A stretch of DNA of 64,000 nucleotides from Arctopsyche grandis (GCF_051622035.1 NC_135362.1:15413501-15477500), one strand, 5' to 3'; shown: positions 44,341-58,600, numbered from the stretch's first letter. Translations and numbers: made by a program. Notes: generated by a model not told the origin, from the letters alone.

Positions 44341-45570
44341 ATCATATCCACACAGCTTTCACCCTATTACTACCCGTGAAAATACATTTTAATGTGTACA
44401 TGTCGGTCTTGCATGTGCAAGTTTAACGTGACATTAATGTCGCCGTTAAATCGTATCGTTTGGAGAGGCCTTCGTCTAGCAGTAGATTTAAATGGCTGTA
44501 AATTATGATGAAATTGTATCTTGCGACCAAGATCGGCCTTTTTCAAGCGAAATGCGTATTCAAATTTAGGCCCCAAAAAATCTACGACATAAAACGTCGA
44601 ATCGATAAGAATTTCAGTAGCCGATACTAAGTTTCAGTATGATAGGACGAAGTGTTCAAAAAATACACGGACACACATTTTTTCTAGATCATGAAAACGT
44701 CATCAGTGATCGATTCTGAGTTTAAACCAGTTAAAATCTCGAGTTCGAAATTTCGCATGATCACAAAACCTCTTTTTTAGGGAGGCGTAGTAGCATAAAG
44801 TTTGGAAACCGCTGACTTACATATAGATAAAATAAAAATGTATTGTTAGAGTCGCCATGAAAAGCAAGAATCAAGAGGACGACTCGTCTTCAAACCTGTG
44901 ATACCAAGACGGTAATGCGAGTGTTTGTGTTTTCATTTTTTATGTTTATTTTTTATTTTTAGGGGTCCAGATCGGATGTAAAGCATCCAGATCCGCTCCT
45001 CTAATTTTGCCGGCCTATAATGCAACTAATCAAATCATTTAATTAACTGTGATGAGACGCAGTTAAATAAAATAAAAAATACATTCAAAACATTACTCTT
45101 TATATAACAATGCAAACTGACGGATCTATTCAAATGCGATTCCCTTGCTTTGAGTTAAATAAAACGACGAGTTTGAATTGGCGATACACATTTTCAAAGA
45201 AATCGGTGTACGGGGTGTGGCTTTCGAATAGATGCTAGCATTCAAAGTGTGATATTTTCGGCAAAACTTAGCCGAGCGCAATTTTTTTATTCGCCCGTCC
45301 GAAAATGATCTTCGAGTCGACGTTGCAATCGCAAAAGATAAAAAAAGGTGTCTCTCGCATACAAATCGATAATTAAATCTACTCAATCGAACGGTAAACG
45401 AATCACATCTTCGATCAATAGGAAGTGTCGCACACACAATCTAGTCCACACTAGCAACGAAACATTCACACATGTCACATCGGAATCGGTTTCCGCGTTG
45501 CGTCACAAGATCAGCACGGGGGAAAAAATAAGTTTTCGGTGGAAGGGGTTAGTGTCACCGTCACGTACTA
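44341..45570. other. Intergenic stretch without recognisable genes
   Basis: Short ORFs only. GTCCAGATCGGATGTAAAGC at 44966 followed by CATCCAGATC forms a small inverted repeat. Nothing here looks like an exon. Confidence 0.3.
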
Positions 45571-45915
45571 GTGTTGTCATCACAGTTTGAGATGCGGCGA
45601 TCCGAAGAAGAGACGGCGGCGAGACGGAGAGGGGGGGGCAGAGGGGGGGCGGCAGGAGGGAGAGGGGAGTCAGAGTGCGGAGGGCGAAGTGAAGTGCGCA
45701 GGCGCGAGCGCTGCCGAGAGAACGCGAGAGACGTTCGGACGAGACGCTCCCAGCCGGCGACTGAAAGTAGTGGAGGAGTCACATCGAGCGGCGATCGGCG
45801 AGCAGCGCCCCTGCCGGTCGAAGGCGAAAGCTCGCCCGGTGACGCGCAATCGCGTCGACTTGCGGGCCACCACCGCGCGCAACCCCTCGGACACGCCTAT
45901 CAAACGTCACGCACG
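45571..45915. promoter_or_regulatory. CpG-rich, purine-rich island
   Basis: An isolated GC-rich block with GAGACGG and AGAGGGGGGGG runs on the plus strand. ORFs of about 145 aa exist on both strands but are Arg/Pro-rich and look compositional. It is most likely a promoter/first exon of an unseen transcript. Alternatively a minus-strand acceptor (GATAG at about 45900) fits the open phase of the PP2C exon ending at 47873, so it might contain that gene's last exon. Confidence 0.35.
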
Positions 45916-46587
45916 CACTTTTCACGCACCTTTATGCCGATTTACACACTCAATAGCGATGCGCTTTTCATTCGATTACGATTTCGATGCAATGAAAAAT
46001 ATAAATAAAAAATAAATGACACGCGATGCTTACTCGCAGATCGCATTCAAATCGGCTGGATTCGCGTGTTGACAATGGATCAGCTGATTCTGTCAAATGA
46101 TGCGGGTTGTATGACATGCTACGCTAGACACGACTCGATTGATTACAAATAAACAAATTCAATAATTACTATATCAAAACGAATAAAATATTTTTCAATC
46201 ATTTTGTATATATGTACATATTTGTACAGTCGACGTGCATTTTCAGTTGTAATATATTCCAATTGGCGTTTTAGGTCATTCATATTCGAATACAATTCAA
46301 CTAGTACATAAATTATAACTCTACAAATGCAAATACACGTTCAACAATGTGCGCTAGTTGAGTTTTGACAGCTCTGATGTTTTTAGGAATGCTTTAGAAT
46401 TCAGTAATGAGTTAATATTTGCTAGGTATTAAGAATTAAGGTAATGAGTACCGTATAACGATAGCTCTAAAAATGTAGCAAAACGAAGATGTGACTTTCC
46501 AACTCAATTTACTAGTCGAGTGAAGCTTTCACGTAAACTTAACACCCCCCCCCCCCCCATCTTACCTGGTACCAAATTATAGTTGAT

Positions 46588-46706
46588 CTGTATTTTCAGT
46601 TGTAATAAATTTAGACTAGTTTGAATGTAATTCGCAATATGAATCAACTTACGTGGGTTAGACGAAATATATTCCAACTAGTCAAAATATATAACAACTG
46701 AACATA

Positions 46707-46775
<69 letters not shown>
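46588..46775. repeat. Small inverted repeat followed by TA microsatellite
   Basis: TTTTCAGTTGTAATAAATTT...GACTAGTTTGAATG at 46593 is mirrored by CAACTAGTC...AACAACTGAACATAT at 46674-46703, a possible MITE of about 120 bases. A (TA)n run of about 70 bases follows (46706-46775). A related TTTTCAGTTGTAATATATTC occurs at 46241. A C-homopolymer lies at 46547. Confidence 0.5.
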
Positions 46776-46779
<4 letters not shown>

Positions 46780-47310
46780 GAATTTCCAAACATAGGTACA
46801 TACATACACGTTATCCGTCAAATAGAAAGCGCAAAAGTAAATTATCATATGAAAATGATAAATTCGCCGACCGAAATGTAGATTTGTTTATTATATGTAT
46901 GTAGTAACCTTGCTTACACAAGTATAATCTACGTATAATAAATATATTGAGTACGATCGAAAGTAATAAGGTTTCAGTTAGGTTAAATAATTTAAATATT
47001 TAATTTGTCGATTGCAAAATTCAATGTTGTAATCAAATTCGATAAGATTAAATACGTAGATATGAATGAGAAATTCCTTTTTAAACAAAATGAGTAAGTA
47101 TGTTTTTTGATAACAGATGCAACAAATAAATAATAAAAACAACTAAAAAATAAAATCGAGCGAATATTTTGGATCACGCCCAATAAGTGAGTAAATGATT
47201 GAAAATATGTATATTTTCAACCAGACACGTCTTCATTATAAATACTCATATGTGTACAATAAAAATTAATAGACGTAGACAAACAGCAAGTAACAGCAGT
47301 AGCCGACAAA

Positions 47311-47685
47311 ATCTATTCTTACTATACAGCAGTACTTGTCGCCGTAACGAGCAAACCCATTTTTTTTGCCACTGGAAATATTTACGCATGATGTGACGTC
47401 ATAGTAGCGAGTGCACGCGTATTAACGAAGGTGTGCACGCGCATACGAAAATTTTCGCAAAAGTCATATTGTGACAATATTGACTTGACAATACGACGCA
47501 AGCAATATTGCGCCGCATTGTCACGGTCTGAAATGTATATGAAAGCCGATTTTGCCTTGCACTCGACCAAAACTTGAATGGTGCCGGAACCGTGAGGTGC
47601 TGGATAATATGAATAGATACTGACGGTTACGTGAGCTACTGTGCTGCACTGTATTCGTGGACTGTTGGATAGTATGAATAGATCT
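47311..47685 (-). mobile_element. Harbinger-like MITE related to 19066-19873
   Basis: The ends ATCTATTCTTACTAT (47311) and ATAGTATGAATAGAT (about 47670-47684) are inverted repeats. The internal minus strand, GTCGAGTGCAAGGCAAAATC through GGCGCAATATTGCTTGCGTC, is clearly homologous to 19185-19260 of the larger Harbinger relic. It is therefore a short derivative of the same family, without coding sequence. Confidence 0.65.
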
Positions 47686-47872
47686 TTAGATGGTCAAATT
47701 AAAAAAATATATACATATAATTTTCAAAAATGTTTGATATCTAAACATCGGATGACAAAATAGTCGACCAGTAAAAAAAACTTATGCACACTTTATAAAA
47801 GATCCAACATAATATTTTAGCATCACTTTTTAAAGCACAAATAAAAAGTTGAAACTTGAGAAGACAACCAAC

Positions 47873-48534
47873 CTGTGTCGGCAGGGGGTGTGGGTGTCTC
47901 CTCTCGGACTGGTCGGTGCGGTTCAACATCCTCGTCCTCCCTGGTCTGCAACTCGGCATCGTCTTCGGAAAAATCGGCATGTTGGCCTAAAGAGTGACCT
48001 TCGGCCAGTGCCCTAGCGGCCTCCATGCTAGGAGATGTATGCACATCGTCGGCAGCATCCACGTCGGTCTCTGGACCGAGGTCCTCGTCGTCTTCTTCGA
48101 ACATCGGATCGCTTGCAGTCTTGCCATTGGTGAATTTTTTGCCATTCAAATGATCGTCAGGGGCATGGTCCTCGTCGCCGTTTCCATTCTGCTGCTTGAT
48201 ACCTTCAGACAGATCGAACATGAGTCCGTCCTTGGAGAATGCCACGTCTTGGTTCGAGTTCACGTGGAACATGTTGTTCTGGGCATTGTACGACGAATTA
48301 TCGAAGCTGAAAACGAATTCGAAATTTTATAAATCAAAAAAACTAGAAAATTATAGAAAAATTTATCGAATATGTACCTTGAGTCCATGTTGACGCTGTA
48401 TACTTGAATATGCTGCGCTTGCTCGGCGATCTTATGCGGATCTTTGAGCAAGATCAACAGCACTGATATGTTATCGGTGGATTTGTTTGCCTTGGCCACT
48501 TGCACCACTCGATCTGCCGCTTTCTTTAGGTCAT
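47873..48534 (-). CDS. PP2C-family protein phosphatase, C-terminal exons (partial)
   Basis: Two exons in transcript order: 48378-48534 and 47873-48306, with matching phases and GT/AG introns. The first encodes KKAADRVVQVAKANKSTDNI followed by SVLLILLKDPHKIAEQAQ. This is the final PP2C motif: the DN of STDNIS is the metal-binding aspartate, and the hydrophobic strand and LKDP resemble the PPM1E/F group. The second encodes an acidic, poorly conserved tail (MFDLSEGIKQQNGNGDEDHA, FEEDDEDLGPETDVDAADD). After 47873 either splicing continues (ACAG|GTTGGT) or the frame reads to a stop at 47823; I cannot decide. All earlier catalytic exons lie beyond 64000 or escaped notice. The enzyme would remove phosphate from Ser/Thr using Mn/Mg. 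Confidence 0.8.
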
Positions 48535-51500
48535 CTGTAATGGAAAGATAAAAAAATAAATTATGATTCCACACTGAATTAATGTGAAGCAATACATGTA
48601 AATGTACATATGTATCTATGTATACATACATATTTTATAAATAGTTTTAAAACAGCAATCCCACGAAAAAGCTTTCTTTTAAAAAAAAAAAATGATATTC
48701 TTTCATATAGGTATGTATATTTATTCGGAAGATGAAATCAAACAAGCGATTGATCACAGAAGCATGTCAACAGTCAATAACGTCTCAATTTCTCGCTTTG
48801 TTTTAAAATATACACATGTATATTTAGGCAAAAGAATTATATTATATACATATGTATGTATAAGTTTCTACGAAGAACTTTGGAGATATAATGGAAGATA
48901 AAATCTGCTCGTTATCATTTGTACGCTTTATTGTTTTGCAAGATTCTTGGGTTTTTGAGAAGCGTCCAATTCGCACGATCTGCATGGTGAAAACAAAAAA
49001 AAGAAAAACGTCGTGCACGAATGGCAACTTCATTACCGATTCAGCGGATGACAAATCCTACGTAGTTAGTATTTGCATTATTTTGACGAAAATTGTGTGT
49101 TTGAACGACCGTGCAGACTATATAGACGCCATTTTGCTCAAGAACACTAAACGAAATAGCTGGAAATATATTAATTACACACATAAAAATAATATGGTGG
49201 AGCTATAAGCGTCGCTTAATGTGAAAAATGAAATACGTTAAGAGGGTGAGGGCACACGATTGCGTGACAGCCCTCCGGACGGTGACGGATGATTTGATGA
49301 CCAAGAAACTACGTAATGGTCTGCGGTCACGGAAAATGACCAACCTGCTGCAGGCGAATGAAGTTTTTTCAGAATATCTTAAAATATTGAAAAGTGAGAA
49401 GATTCAATTTTTTTCAGTCCAACGACGATGCGTCATTTAACTTTTTAAATTTTAACGGAAATTTCATCATTTCAGTCATACGTTTTGGAGATATAATAAC
49501 AATCATCATATTGCATATGTATGTATTTTGCAATGTCCGTAGTACAACCGCAATGCTGAAAGCTTCAGGATGTACGAATGAGTGTGTGCACGTTTTACAA
49601 GAAAGAAATTTTAAACTTGCTTACAAATTGGAGCATACATATGTAGGTGTTAAGTAAGACACAATTGCATCACGTTTGTGGTAATTTGCATAATGCCCAT
49701 TTGCACGTACTTATATAAAATTATACAATTTACATGATAATCAACATGCCACTGGTGAAATATGCTTGGGATATGTTTACCAGAGGGATTAACGACCCCT
49801 CCCGGCATTTCATTAGAAGCATTTTAAAATCCTCCCCATCCTTTAAAAGCTCGTAAAGAATTAAGCTTGTACGCCTCGTCAATTCGCATCGTACAAATTT
49901 ACATACGATAGAAAGATTACCTTCCATAAATATACATATGTATGTATATTTAAAAACAAAAATAAATATGAAAATGGGAAACAGACGTTTTTGCAATTGA
50001 AATATTCATCAATTTCCATTCGGGAGAGTGAGCATTCTGTCCGCAGCGCAATTTCGAATTTTCCAACCATTGACTGTAAAATCAACCCTTTCGAGTCCAG
50101 ACTGCCGACGGACGATATTGTGGAGAGCAATGTACATATACATACATATAATATGTAGCGAATTTAATCGATCGTTTCGACCCCACTCGTTTTGGACAAG
50201 TCGACTTGTTATCGAACTGAAAAAACTATAATGAATGGTGCTGTAAATAATTCACGACGCTGTACATTTATTGTAGGTACGTGCATAAATAATGCATTCA
50301 AAATATGCGTCGAGAAATCTAGATCAAGAAACGATTCCGAAAACGCGAACGATGTGGGTGAAGAGTGTGGGTAAACAGGAGAGAGAATGGTGATTGAAAT
50401 GGAAATGAAAACCCAATAAAGCACACGCCGAAGGACAAACTGACATCTCAGCTCACATTCGATATTCATCACTAGGAATTTACATACAGTACACTTGACA
50501 TACAATAGCGCCAGTCGGCATACAAGAAAAGAATGGAAGCATAAAACTAAATATTTACCTGTTTGAATATATGTATGTACCTGGCACGTTGTGACATAAA
50601 AATATGTCAACTTAATTTTAAATTGTATGCGAAGTAGGTAAAAAGCAATAGCTTACATCTTATATTGTAAATATATACATATATGTATGAATATTTTTAA
50701 TGTTTACAGATCACGTGGTCATCGCACAAAAGTGAGAAAGGCCAAGAGCTTCGGTCATGGCCATCAATTTTGCGCTTCAGCGCTTCTCACCACCAACTAA
50801 GTTGTATGTATTTACTCCTTGCATATATTTTTGAGGTGACGCGATGAAGCCATTTTGCCAAAGCAAATGCATTGGAATCAGAGATATCAAAAGAAATATA
50901 ATGACATTCATTAAAGTGTCCGAAATATGCAAAGAGAAGAAGGACGTTATCATCTCATAACGAGGTATTATTTATCGAAGAGAATTCAATGCATAATTTG
51001 CTAGGGGCGTTCTTTACTCGACGAGGGGCTGTTACTGATTACTTTATGAAAAGGGAGATGGTGAAGAAGCGCTTCAAAGAAGCCTCTCTAAAATTATACT
51101 TTAAAGAAATATATACGATTATATATAAAATATTATACCTCAAACAACAACAAATCTCGTACTATTTACTATTTTTAAAAAACCAATATGAAAAAAATGT
51201 GACTAAAATAATCATGGAATTTATATCTGTAGGATTACGATCTTGCAATGTCGTACAAAAATAAGGTGCAAATGGCCGCGTTGTCCACATACTTCACATT
51301 CCATTGAACTAGTATCATCTCCCCAAGTTTAACTATGGGTAGTAATGTATAAGCACATATGTATGTGCTCGTATGTACAATTAAATAATATACATATAAT
51401 AACATATGAATGCGAAATGTCACAATTCATAAAATAAGTTGTGAAATGATGAATACAATAAATAAATAAAAATCAAACAAAGAAGTGAGTGGTGGGTATC

Positions 51501-53779
51501 GTGCGATTAAAGGAAGCGGTTAAAGATAAGGACACGATTGGTAATGTATGGAGTATGTAGTAACTGAACAAAATTCGCGCCAATCTGACCATGAAGATAA
51601 CGAACGAGTCTTCTTCAAAGTAAGGACCGCAGAAGAAAGGAAAATAATCGACAGGAAGAAGTGGAAGAAGCAGCGGATGCGAAAAACCGGGCCAGTTAGC
51701 AAGGGCGGTCAACCGAACCGGATAATTACGTAGCTGGCGCTGATTAATTGTATACATTGTATGTTGATGCTGCGGTTGATTATGACGGCAGTGATGATGA
51801 TAATGAACGCAGTCGTTTGATGTACGACGGACAGGTGTCAATGCTAGACGAGTTGTTACAGTTCTTTCTGTGGCGTATAGCTTCATTTGGAAGCTGAATC
51901 GAAATCGACAAGTTGAAAGACATCAATCTAATCACTTTCTTCATGCGCAATTAAACTGGTAACCAACACTTTCTCGCTGAAACTCGATAAAACTTCAGCT
52001 TTCGTTTGGGTATATGAATTCAAAAGTTGTATCAAAGCTACAATGGAAATTTTACAGGAATTAAACTAGTTTTTAAAACCGATTGCACAAATATAATATT
52101 AAATTATATACATTTGTGAAAGCATTGAGAGGGAATATACAAAAGTACGTTAATCGAAACTTGCGCACAGTAGTGGATGGTGCACGACTGAATGTATAAT
52201 TCCAAAATGATAAATATTCATTTATGCAAATCCTGCGGAATAAAATCGTTCAAAGGATGCAAAAGCCAACCCGAATCAAAGCGACATTTGCCACTATGTA
52301 CATTCGAAACTGAATCGAAAAAAATGGATTAAGGCCTTCGAGAGGATTTTCCAACCAACCCTCAATCGTACGATGAGATGAAAGCAGCGTAGGATTACAG
52401 AAGAGCTTTTAAAATACACAATGAAAATCAACTATGTATGGTTGCCGTATTTCAGAAACACTTTTTTTTTATTTTACCTCGTGTGTACATATACCACAAA
52501 AATAAATCGTAAAACAAGCCAGAACGTTGTTGTAATTATCGAACGCATAATTTAAACCGATTTCAAGGCATAATTAAGACTTCCAATTTACTACGAGCCT
52601 AGTTGAAGAAACAAATCAAATCGTTGCCGGCTACGCTATATTTACGCAGAAGTAAAATGAAGATGTATATAACCGACCATCAATAAATGCGGCGCATGAT
52701 TCTGTAATGACGCCGGCATAGATAGGGGTAAATTAAGTATCATTACGTGTATGTATGATTCAACCAAATATACATTGGTGTAACAAATTATCATACAATG
52801 TATTTGAAATCAGTGGACGAGCATGATTAAAATCTAATGAGATGGTTACTTTTTTAAAATATATTTCTGGTTTATACACGCAATTGCTCATAAGTGCAAA
52901 CATAAAATCAAGGGTGCAAACATAATTATATGCAAACTGGGAGCAATTTTAGAAAAACGAGCTTTTCTTGTGCGTGTAGAGGTTTGTAATTGAGTCAATT
53001 AATCAGTGCTACTTGCAACGAATGCAAGCTCTCGACGACGACTGCTGTGAATTGCACTCTGGATTAATAAATCGCAGTTTTCGGAGACTTCGGACAGGAA
53101 CAGATGGTGATAAGCAAAGCTATAAGAAGACGGTGGAGGAGGGTTTTGCGTGATTTCCCAGAATAACCGCACAAACTGGACACATGACATGATGGAATAT
53201 TGCGAAGCACAAAACCTCAACCGTTAAGGAGTATTCAGATACATTATTTTATAACGAAAAATACATGAGTATAAAATACTGGCGAAACGTACATCAGTAC
53301 TGTCGCTACAGTCAATTTGTCCAATTCTAAATATGGCCATTATCCACTCGGGGGCCGACTTCCTGTCAGCTTGCAAATGGTGGCCAAAACATGACAGGAT
53401 TAGAAAGATGGCGGAAGCGACTTGATGTAAAAGTTGAATCGTCGATTTATTTCGGACTCAACAAACCGTGTGAAGGATTCTAGGGATATAATAGGATTAA
53501 ACCAGGATGCAGAGCGGCTTGCAGCTTTCGAGTGTGCAAACTGGGACAGTTAATACTTATTATATACGTGTCTATATAGTATGCGAGTAGTGCAACGGCA
53601 CAGAGCGTATTATTGATCGAAACGACCCGGGCTCGGCCTGGGATTTGTGATGGATTTAATTTTGAGAAGCAACGTTGACAATTTTAAAATGAAATTTTTG
53701 AAAAATTAAGACCGTAAATAAATTTAAATAAATTGCGAGAGGTAGATGCTTTGAAAATTGCAAACACGATATAATTCAA
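48535..53779. other. Probable large intron of the PP2C gene, left part
   Basis: More than 5 kb upstream of the PP2C exons without any segment resembling PP2C motifs (no DGHGG or GDSR) or another protein. CATATGTATGTA words are frequent. A weak tRNA-like stretch occurs at 53580-53645 (CCCGGGCTCGGCCTGGG). Only short meaningless ORFs are present. Confidence 0.4.
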
Positions 53780-53782
53780 TTA

Positions 53783-54118
53783 GGGCGAAAACACACAGCG
53801 ATGCACGTGGCACGTGGTTTTTTTTAGATACTTGAAATGGGCCGTGCCTTGCACATACTTTTCTTGCGAAAAAAAATGGGCCGTGCCTTGCACATATTTT
53901 TCTTGAGAAAAAAAATGGGCCGTGCCTTGCACATATTCATGGAACGCCCAACACGCCCCGCCCCAATATGACTACCTGGAGTATTTTCGGTATAATTGTA
54001 TCCTCGTATTTATATCTTTGCTTGACAGTGATCGATACCGGTGTATCCCATATTTGAAGAAATGTAGGAGAACTTGTCGACGTTCATGTGCCACGTTCCG
54101 TGCTGTGTGTTTTCGCCC
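53783..54118. mobile_element. MITE with TTA target duplication and internal 39-bp repeats
   Basis: GGGCGAAAACACACAGC (53783) and its inverted copy GCTGTGTGTTTTCGCCC (ending 54118) bound a 336-bp element; the inverted repeats continue with ACGTGGCAC. Both sides are flanked by TTA (53780-53782, 54119-54121). TTA/TWA duplications and G-rich ends fit PIF/Harbinger MITEs. Inside are three 39-base units starting GGGCCGTGCCTTGCACATA at 53839, 53878 and 53917, the last one partial. Confidence 0.75.
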
Positions 54119-54121
54119 TTA

Positions 54122-55467
54122 CTCTGCAGAGACAGGTGACACTACCATGCAACTGAAGGATCAACATCTTCCTCTTCGCCAATTTCATGTTAATTTGGTC
54201 TGGTCTTTGCCAATTTCAATTCACACAGATAATCTATTACTGGTAGGTATTTATGGAAACGCAATCAAATTCAATTTGAAAATTCAAAATCAGAATCGAC
54301 TGCCCACACAATTTGGCCGAGCGGGCGCATGCGTGACAACATCCCACAAAAAAGTCGCCAGTGCATTATCTGAAACTAGGCGTTCGGTCGTCCACATACA
54401 AAAAGAGACACAAGGAGATGAAGATGAATTGAAAAAGGAAGGAGAAGAAAAAATAAGTTGACGCTAATAACGCAGTCGGGCAACGCTGGAGACAGGACGG
54501 AAATAGCGAGTGCGATCCAGAAGCATCCAGAGGGTAAATCTGGATGCTTAGCCCTCTCGATTGGAGTACATATTCGGAACCAACAACGGTACGTAAAGGT
54601 TTAACTTTTGTGAGCTTCGGGTGTATGGCCGCAAACAGGTTTCGCATTGGAAGATCGGGTCGATGTTCCTTGTATAATACGAAAAGATCCCTCTTGCTAA
54701 ATGACGAAGATTTTGGCAAAGTTAAATAAATAAAAAAAGGATGTTGTCCAATGTCTGAAGAAAATATTGGCATTGTAGCTCACACGTTCAAAAACTTTAA
54801 GTTGATTGAAAATCCAAACCAATTCTGAGATTGAAATTTTAAAGGGCTTAGTTTGAATTAAAGTAAAGACTTAAAACGAAAGTATTTTAAAATGTAAACA
54901 TGTTTTTAAAAGCTTTTAATTTATTAGACAATGCAAATTATGTAGGATTTTCGAAGATTGCTTTTGAAGTTTCCAGCAATAAAGCACTAATGAATTCAAT
55001 GCGAATGAAGTAAAAATAATAATTCAAGACGAAGCTTTGTGTTACATATGTATGTATTTATACATACATACATATACATACATAGGTATTTAATGGTTGA
55101 GTTTATATAGCCTTTATCCTCAAAATGAAACGATACACTTAATCGAAATGTATGTATGTATGTATAATAAATAGTATACTAAGATAATTATGATGATAAC
55201 CAGAACGACCACTGAGCGTCTAGTTAACTGCTTATTGAAAAATGAATTGAATAAAGTAATTAAAAAGGATAATATTTTTGGCACGGCTGTAAAATAAATT
55301 ACACGACATATGTTAAAACGACATTTAATGTCAAATTAACATCTCTAAAATAGCTCGCACGACAGATTCGGCGTCATAACCAGTTATATTTTCACTAGGT
55401 ATAGTTCAGTGAAATCATATCCAATTACTTTTTCACTGGCCCCTATCAGTGAAATTATAATTTTGGA
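54122..55467. other. No gene recognised
   Basis: AT-rich with many TATGTATG words. An ORF at 53922-54461 overlaps the MITE and is not convincing. No domain, exon or RNA gene is seen. Confidence 0.35.
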
Positions 55468-55650
55468 CAGTTGGATGATAGCGCATCGCCCCGCTCCTGT
55501 CAATTTCCACCCTCCTCATGGTCCACACATCGTAATATCCATCCAAACACAGCGTAATATCTTAGCAGGCAACACTTAATTATTAAGGGCTAGGTTAAGT
55601 TAGGTTTGGTTTTATTCATTAAGATTAGGTTGTTAGGGTCGGTATTTATT
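55468..55650. repeat. Dispersed repeat with TTAGGT words, copy 2
   Basis: CAGTTGGATGATAGCGCATCGCC, CTCATGGTCCAC, ATATCTTAGCAGGCAACACTTA and GGCTAGGTTAAGTTAGG appear in the same order and orientation as in 22822-23110. The middle part is shorter. It belongs to an unclassified dispersed family. Confidence 0.55.
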
Positions 55651-58600
55651 TTTGTCAAAATTTTGTCATTTTGGCAACCCTTTTGACGTTTGATTTACCG
55701 GGCGGACACCGATTGGGTCGTGCGAGCTAATATTAGAGAGGGGCACTATTTTAATTTGCAGTGCGAAATGTTTTAGAGATGGTCATTTGCATATAATGTC
55801 GTGATAAATATGTACTTAATTTGTCTGGAAATACGGCTATTTTGTCGGGCCGATAAATGGTACCCATTACAATCAAAGCATATTTTTTACAAAAGAGTCG
55901 AGTTTAAATGCCTCACGAGAAAATTTCAATAAAGCGGGCATCGTTTTGAGTGGAGAAATTCAATTTTATTAGTATTCCGGTCTCGTGGTCTTGAATGACT
56001 AATTTAAATATTGTGAATAAACACCCGTACATAAATAAGAATCTAATTTATGGACGTGTAACCAATTTTACGGAACAAAACATAAATTTAATCGAGGAAA
56101 TCGAAACTGAACGACCTTTACAAAAATGCATCGTGGGTGATATTATCATAACAATACCATCAAATTAAAGAGTCGACGTTACGGCGTCTACTACCGACGC
56201 CGACGCACAAACGTCGACAAGCATTTGTTACACAAAATCAATGGATCTGACACAATAGCGTTTCTAAACAATAAAAAATAATTACAAAAATTAATTGGTC
56301 GACGCCTACGACCCAGTCCAATGGATACTGCAGAAGTGAGAAAAAATGAAAGATTACATGTGAATAAGTTTGCACGAGCGAAATTAGAATACATGCAGGA
56401 AATACATAAGAATGTACATGCATATACATATGTACATATATACTTCATACGTAGATAAAAAGCGTCATTTGTTAACGATCAAAGGCAAAAGTTGCAGCGC
56501 GTATCCAAGTGAGTGGAAACGTCGGTCTCTTTAGTTCCAGACCCTCATTCATCAGGCACTCGTTAGCTGAAGCTGAAAAAATACGGAGACTTTATTATTG
56601 CACCGGTGCACTTTTGCCGGAGGGGAAGGCTTGTTATATTTAGCGAAATTTTACTGAGAGGAAGGCACATCGTGTGCGAGTTAAACCAACCAACCATTCT
56701 CAAAATATCCCTATGTATGAAAAGACTGACAAAAAGTCTATGAAAAATATCACAATCGCTTCGAAACGAGAGCTAATGAATGAACACGAGATTCGTATGC
56801 ATAATTATGAAATGTTGTGTAAAAATGCAAAAATAACACCATCACATTATAATAAATATGATACAATCTTGGGGGAAACGGAAGTGGGCAGCGCTTCTTT
56901 GCGCATATAAAATGTAAAAAAGTTCACGGCTCATATTCTCAAAAACAAATCAGCATTCAAAATAGTATGTACTTCCATAGAATACGCTGACACAATATAG
57001 AGCCATAACTGTATTTCGCAGAAAATCAATTCTATGTAAACAAAACCACAAATGCTCCATTGTCAATTTCAATTCAAAATAATTTTTCCCAATCAAAACA
57101 TGGCCGTTAAGCCACAAATATAATATAATAATTCGCCTACACTGTCAGGTTTTAGACCGCCCTTGCTTCCAATGATCATTCCAAGCGAATCCTTATGACC
57201 CACGCAGGATGTGATACGTTTATAAACATAGAAACTTAAGTATAGGCGACGAAAAACAAGTTTGCCGAAATTTGCATGAGAGTCGATGTTTGTTCAGTTT
57301 GCCGGTGACGTAGCGTGCATTTTTTTCGGGCACGTTCACCATTTATGTATGCAAAATTGAAGCGAACACGTCCACGAATAATATTATATGACAGTATTAA
57401 ACGATATGAGATATGCATCGAAGATGCACTGCGGATTCGACGAAAGCATCGTTTGGACGCTGGCCAACCGAAGTGCATTGACTCAAACGCATTGAACGAA
57501 AGCCACGGTCAAAAGGAGATAACTAGAGATCATATCCAGAATAGCACCGTATTCACAAGCACCCAGATATGTACTTGGTCACTGAGGGCACTCATCGTCG
57601 AAGTGTGCAAGGTCAAAGGGATTTGTAAGTGTGCTGAAGGTGCATAATATGATTCACTGTATCCAATAGGTTGCCCTTTGAATAATTTATGAAGACATTT
57701 GCATGGTTTTATTACCCAGGAGCGACCCAGACGATTGCCCCGAGCACCTCGCTCTAGTAGGGGTGACATTGCGTAAATTGTTTTGTAGACACATACAGCT
57801 TTATCCCCTCTTACACTAGTGGATCGAGTTTTATCACATTATTTTCTCTACTGTGATGCAAAAAAAATCCAGGATAATATTTCGCGTGCAACGTTATCTG
57901 CGCTCTTTATCGCTGTTTGTTTTATAGCAAATTGCTCCGATATGAAAGTTGTGTAAATATGCTCAAACTCCAATGCACTGTTTGGCAAACTATAATATTT
58001 TGGCCACATAATACCTAATTCTGGAATGCAGAAAAAAGTTGAAATGATCTATCATTTGAAGTATATGTATGCACCTAGCGCCGAATTACTTCTTGCGTAA
58101 GTGTTAAATGGTCTTATCAATTCAGTTTTAATGAAAATATAAGTCATGGGTGTGGAAAGAAGTTTGTAATAATAGCATATGTTAAAATCATTTTAACGTG
58201 CAATTTTATAATACTATACATAGCTAAAATGTATGTTTATAAAACTACATAATCGATAGGAAACACATGGATGTGTTCATTTGATAAAATCTGAAATTAA
58301 TTTTGGCTGCCAAATTATTTTTTATTAATAATATAAGTATGTAGTTCAGTTTTTAGACTACCTGCTCCAATACCAAAATTACATTTTAATCACACAAATC
58401 AAGTTGAAGATGTCACCGAAATGATAAAATAATTATACGCAAACCTGTGTGGAGATTTAGACAATGGAATAGACGGATAGCAAGCGCTTACCTGAAACAA
58501 AAATAAAAATGAACATAAGTAATCACGTTGGAAAAGTAAATTCATGCTGATGTTGAAAAGAGTTTTTCGGAAGGAAATTTTTCGATTACGGAAGTAGTCG

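Noticed and set aside
51473-51886. 137-aa minus-strand ORF
   Set aside because: No motif, no splice context, low-complexity His stretch; chance ORF in intronic DNA.
53922-54461. 179-aa plus-strand ORF
   Set aside because: Begins inside a MITE and shows no domain.
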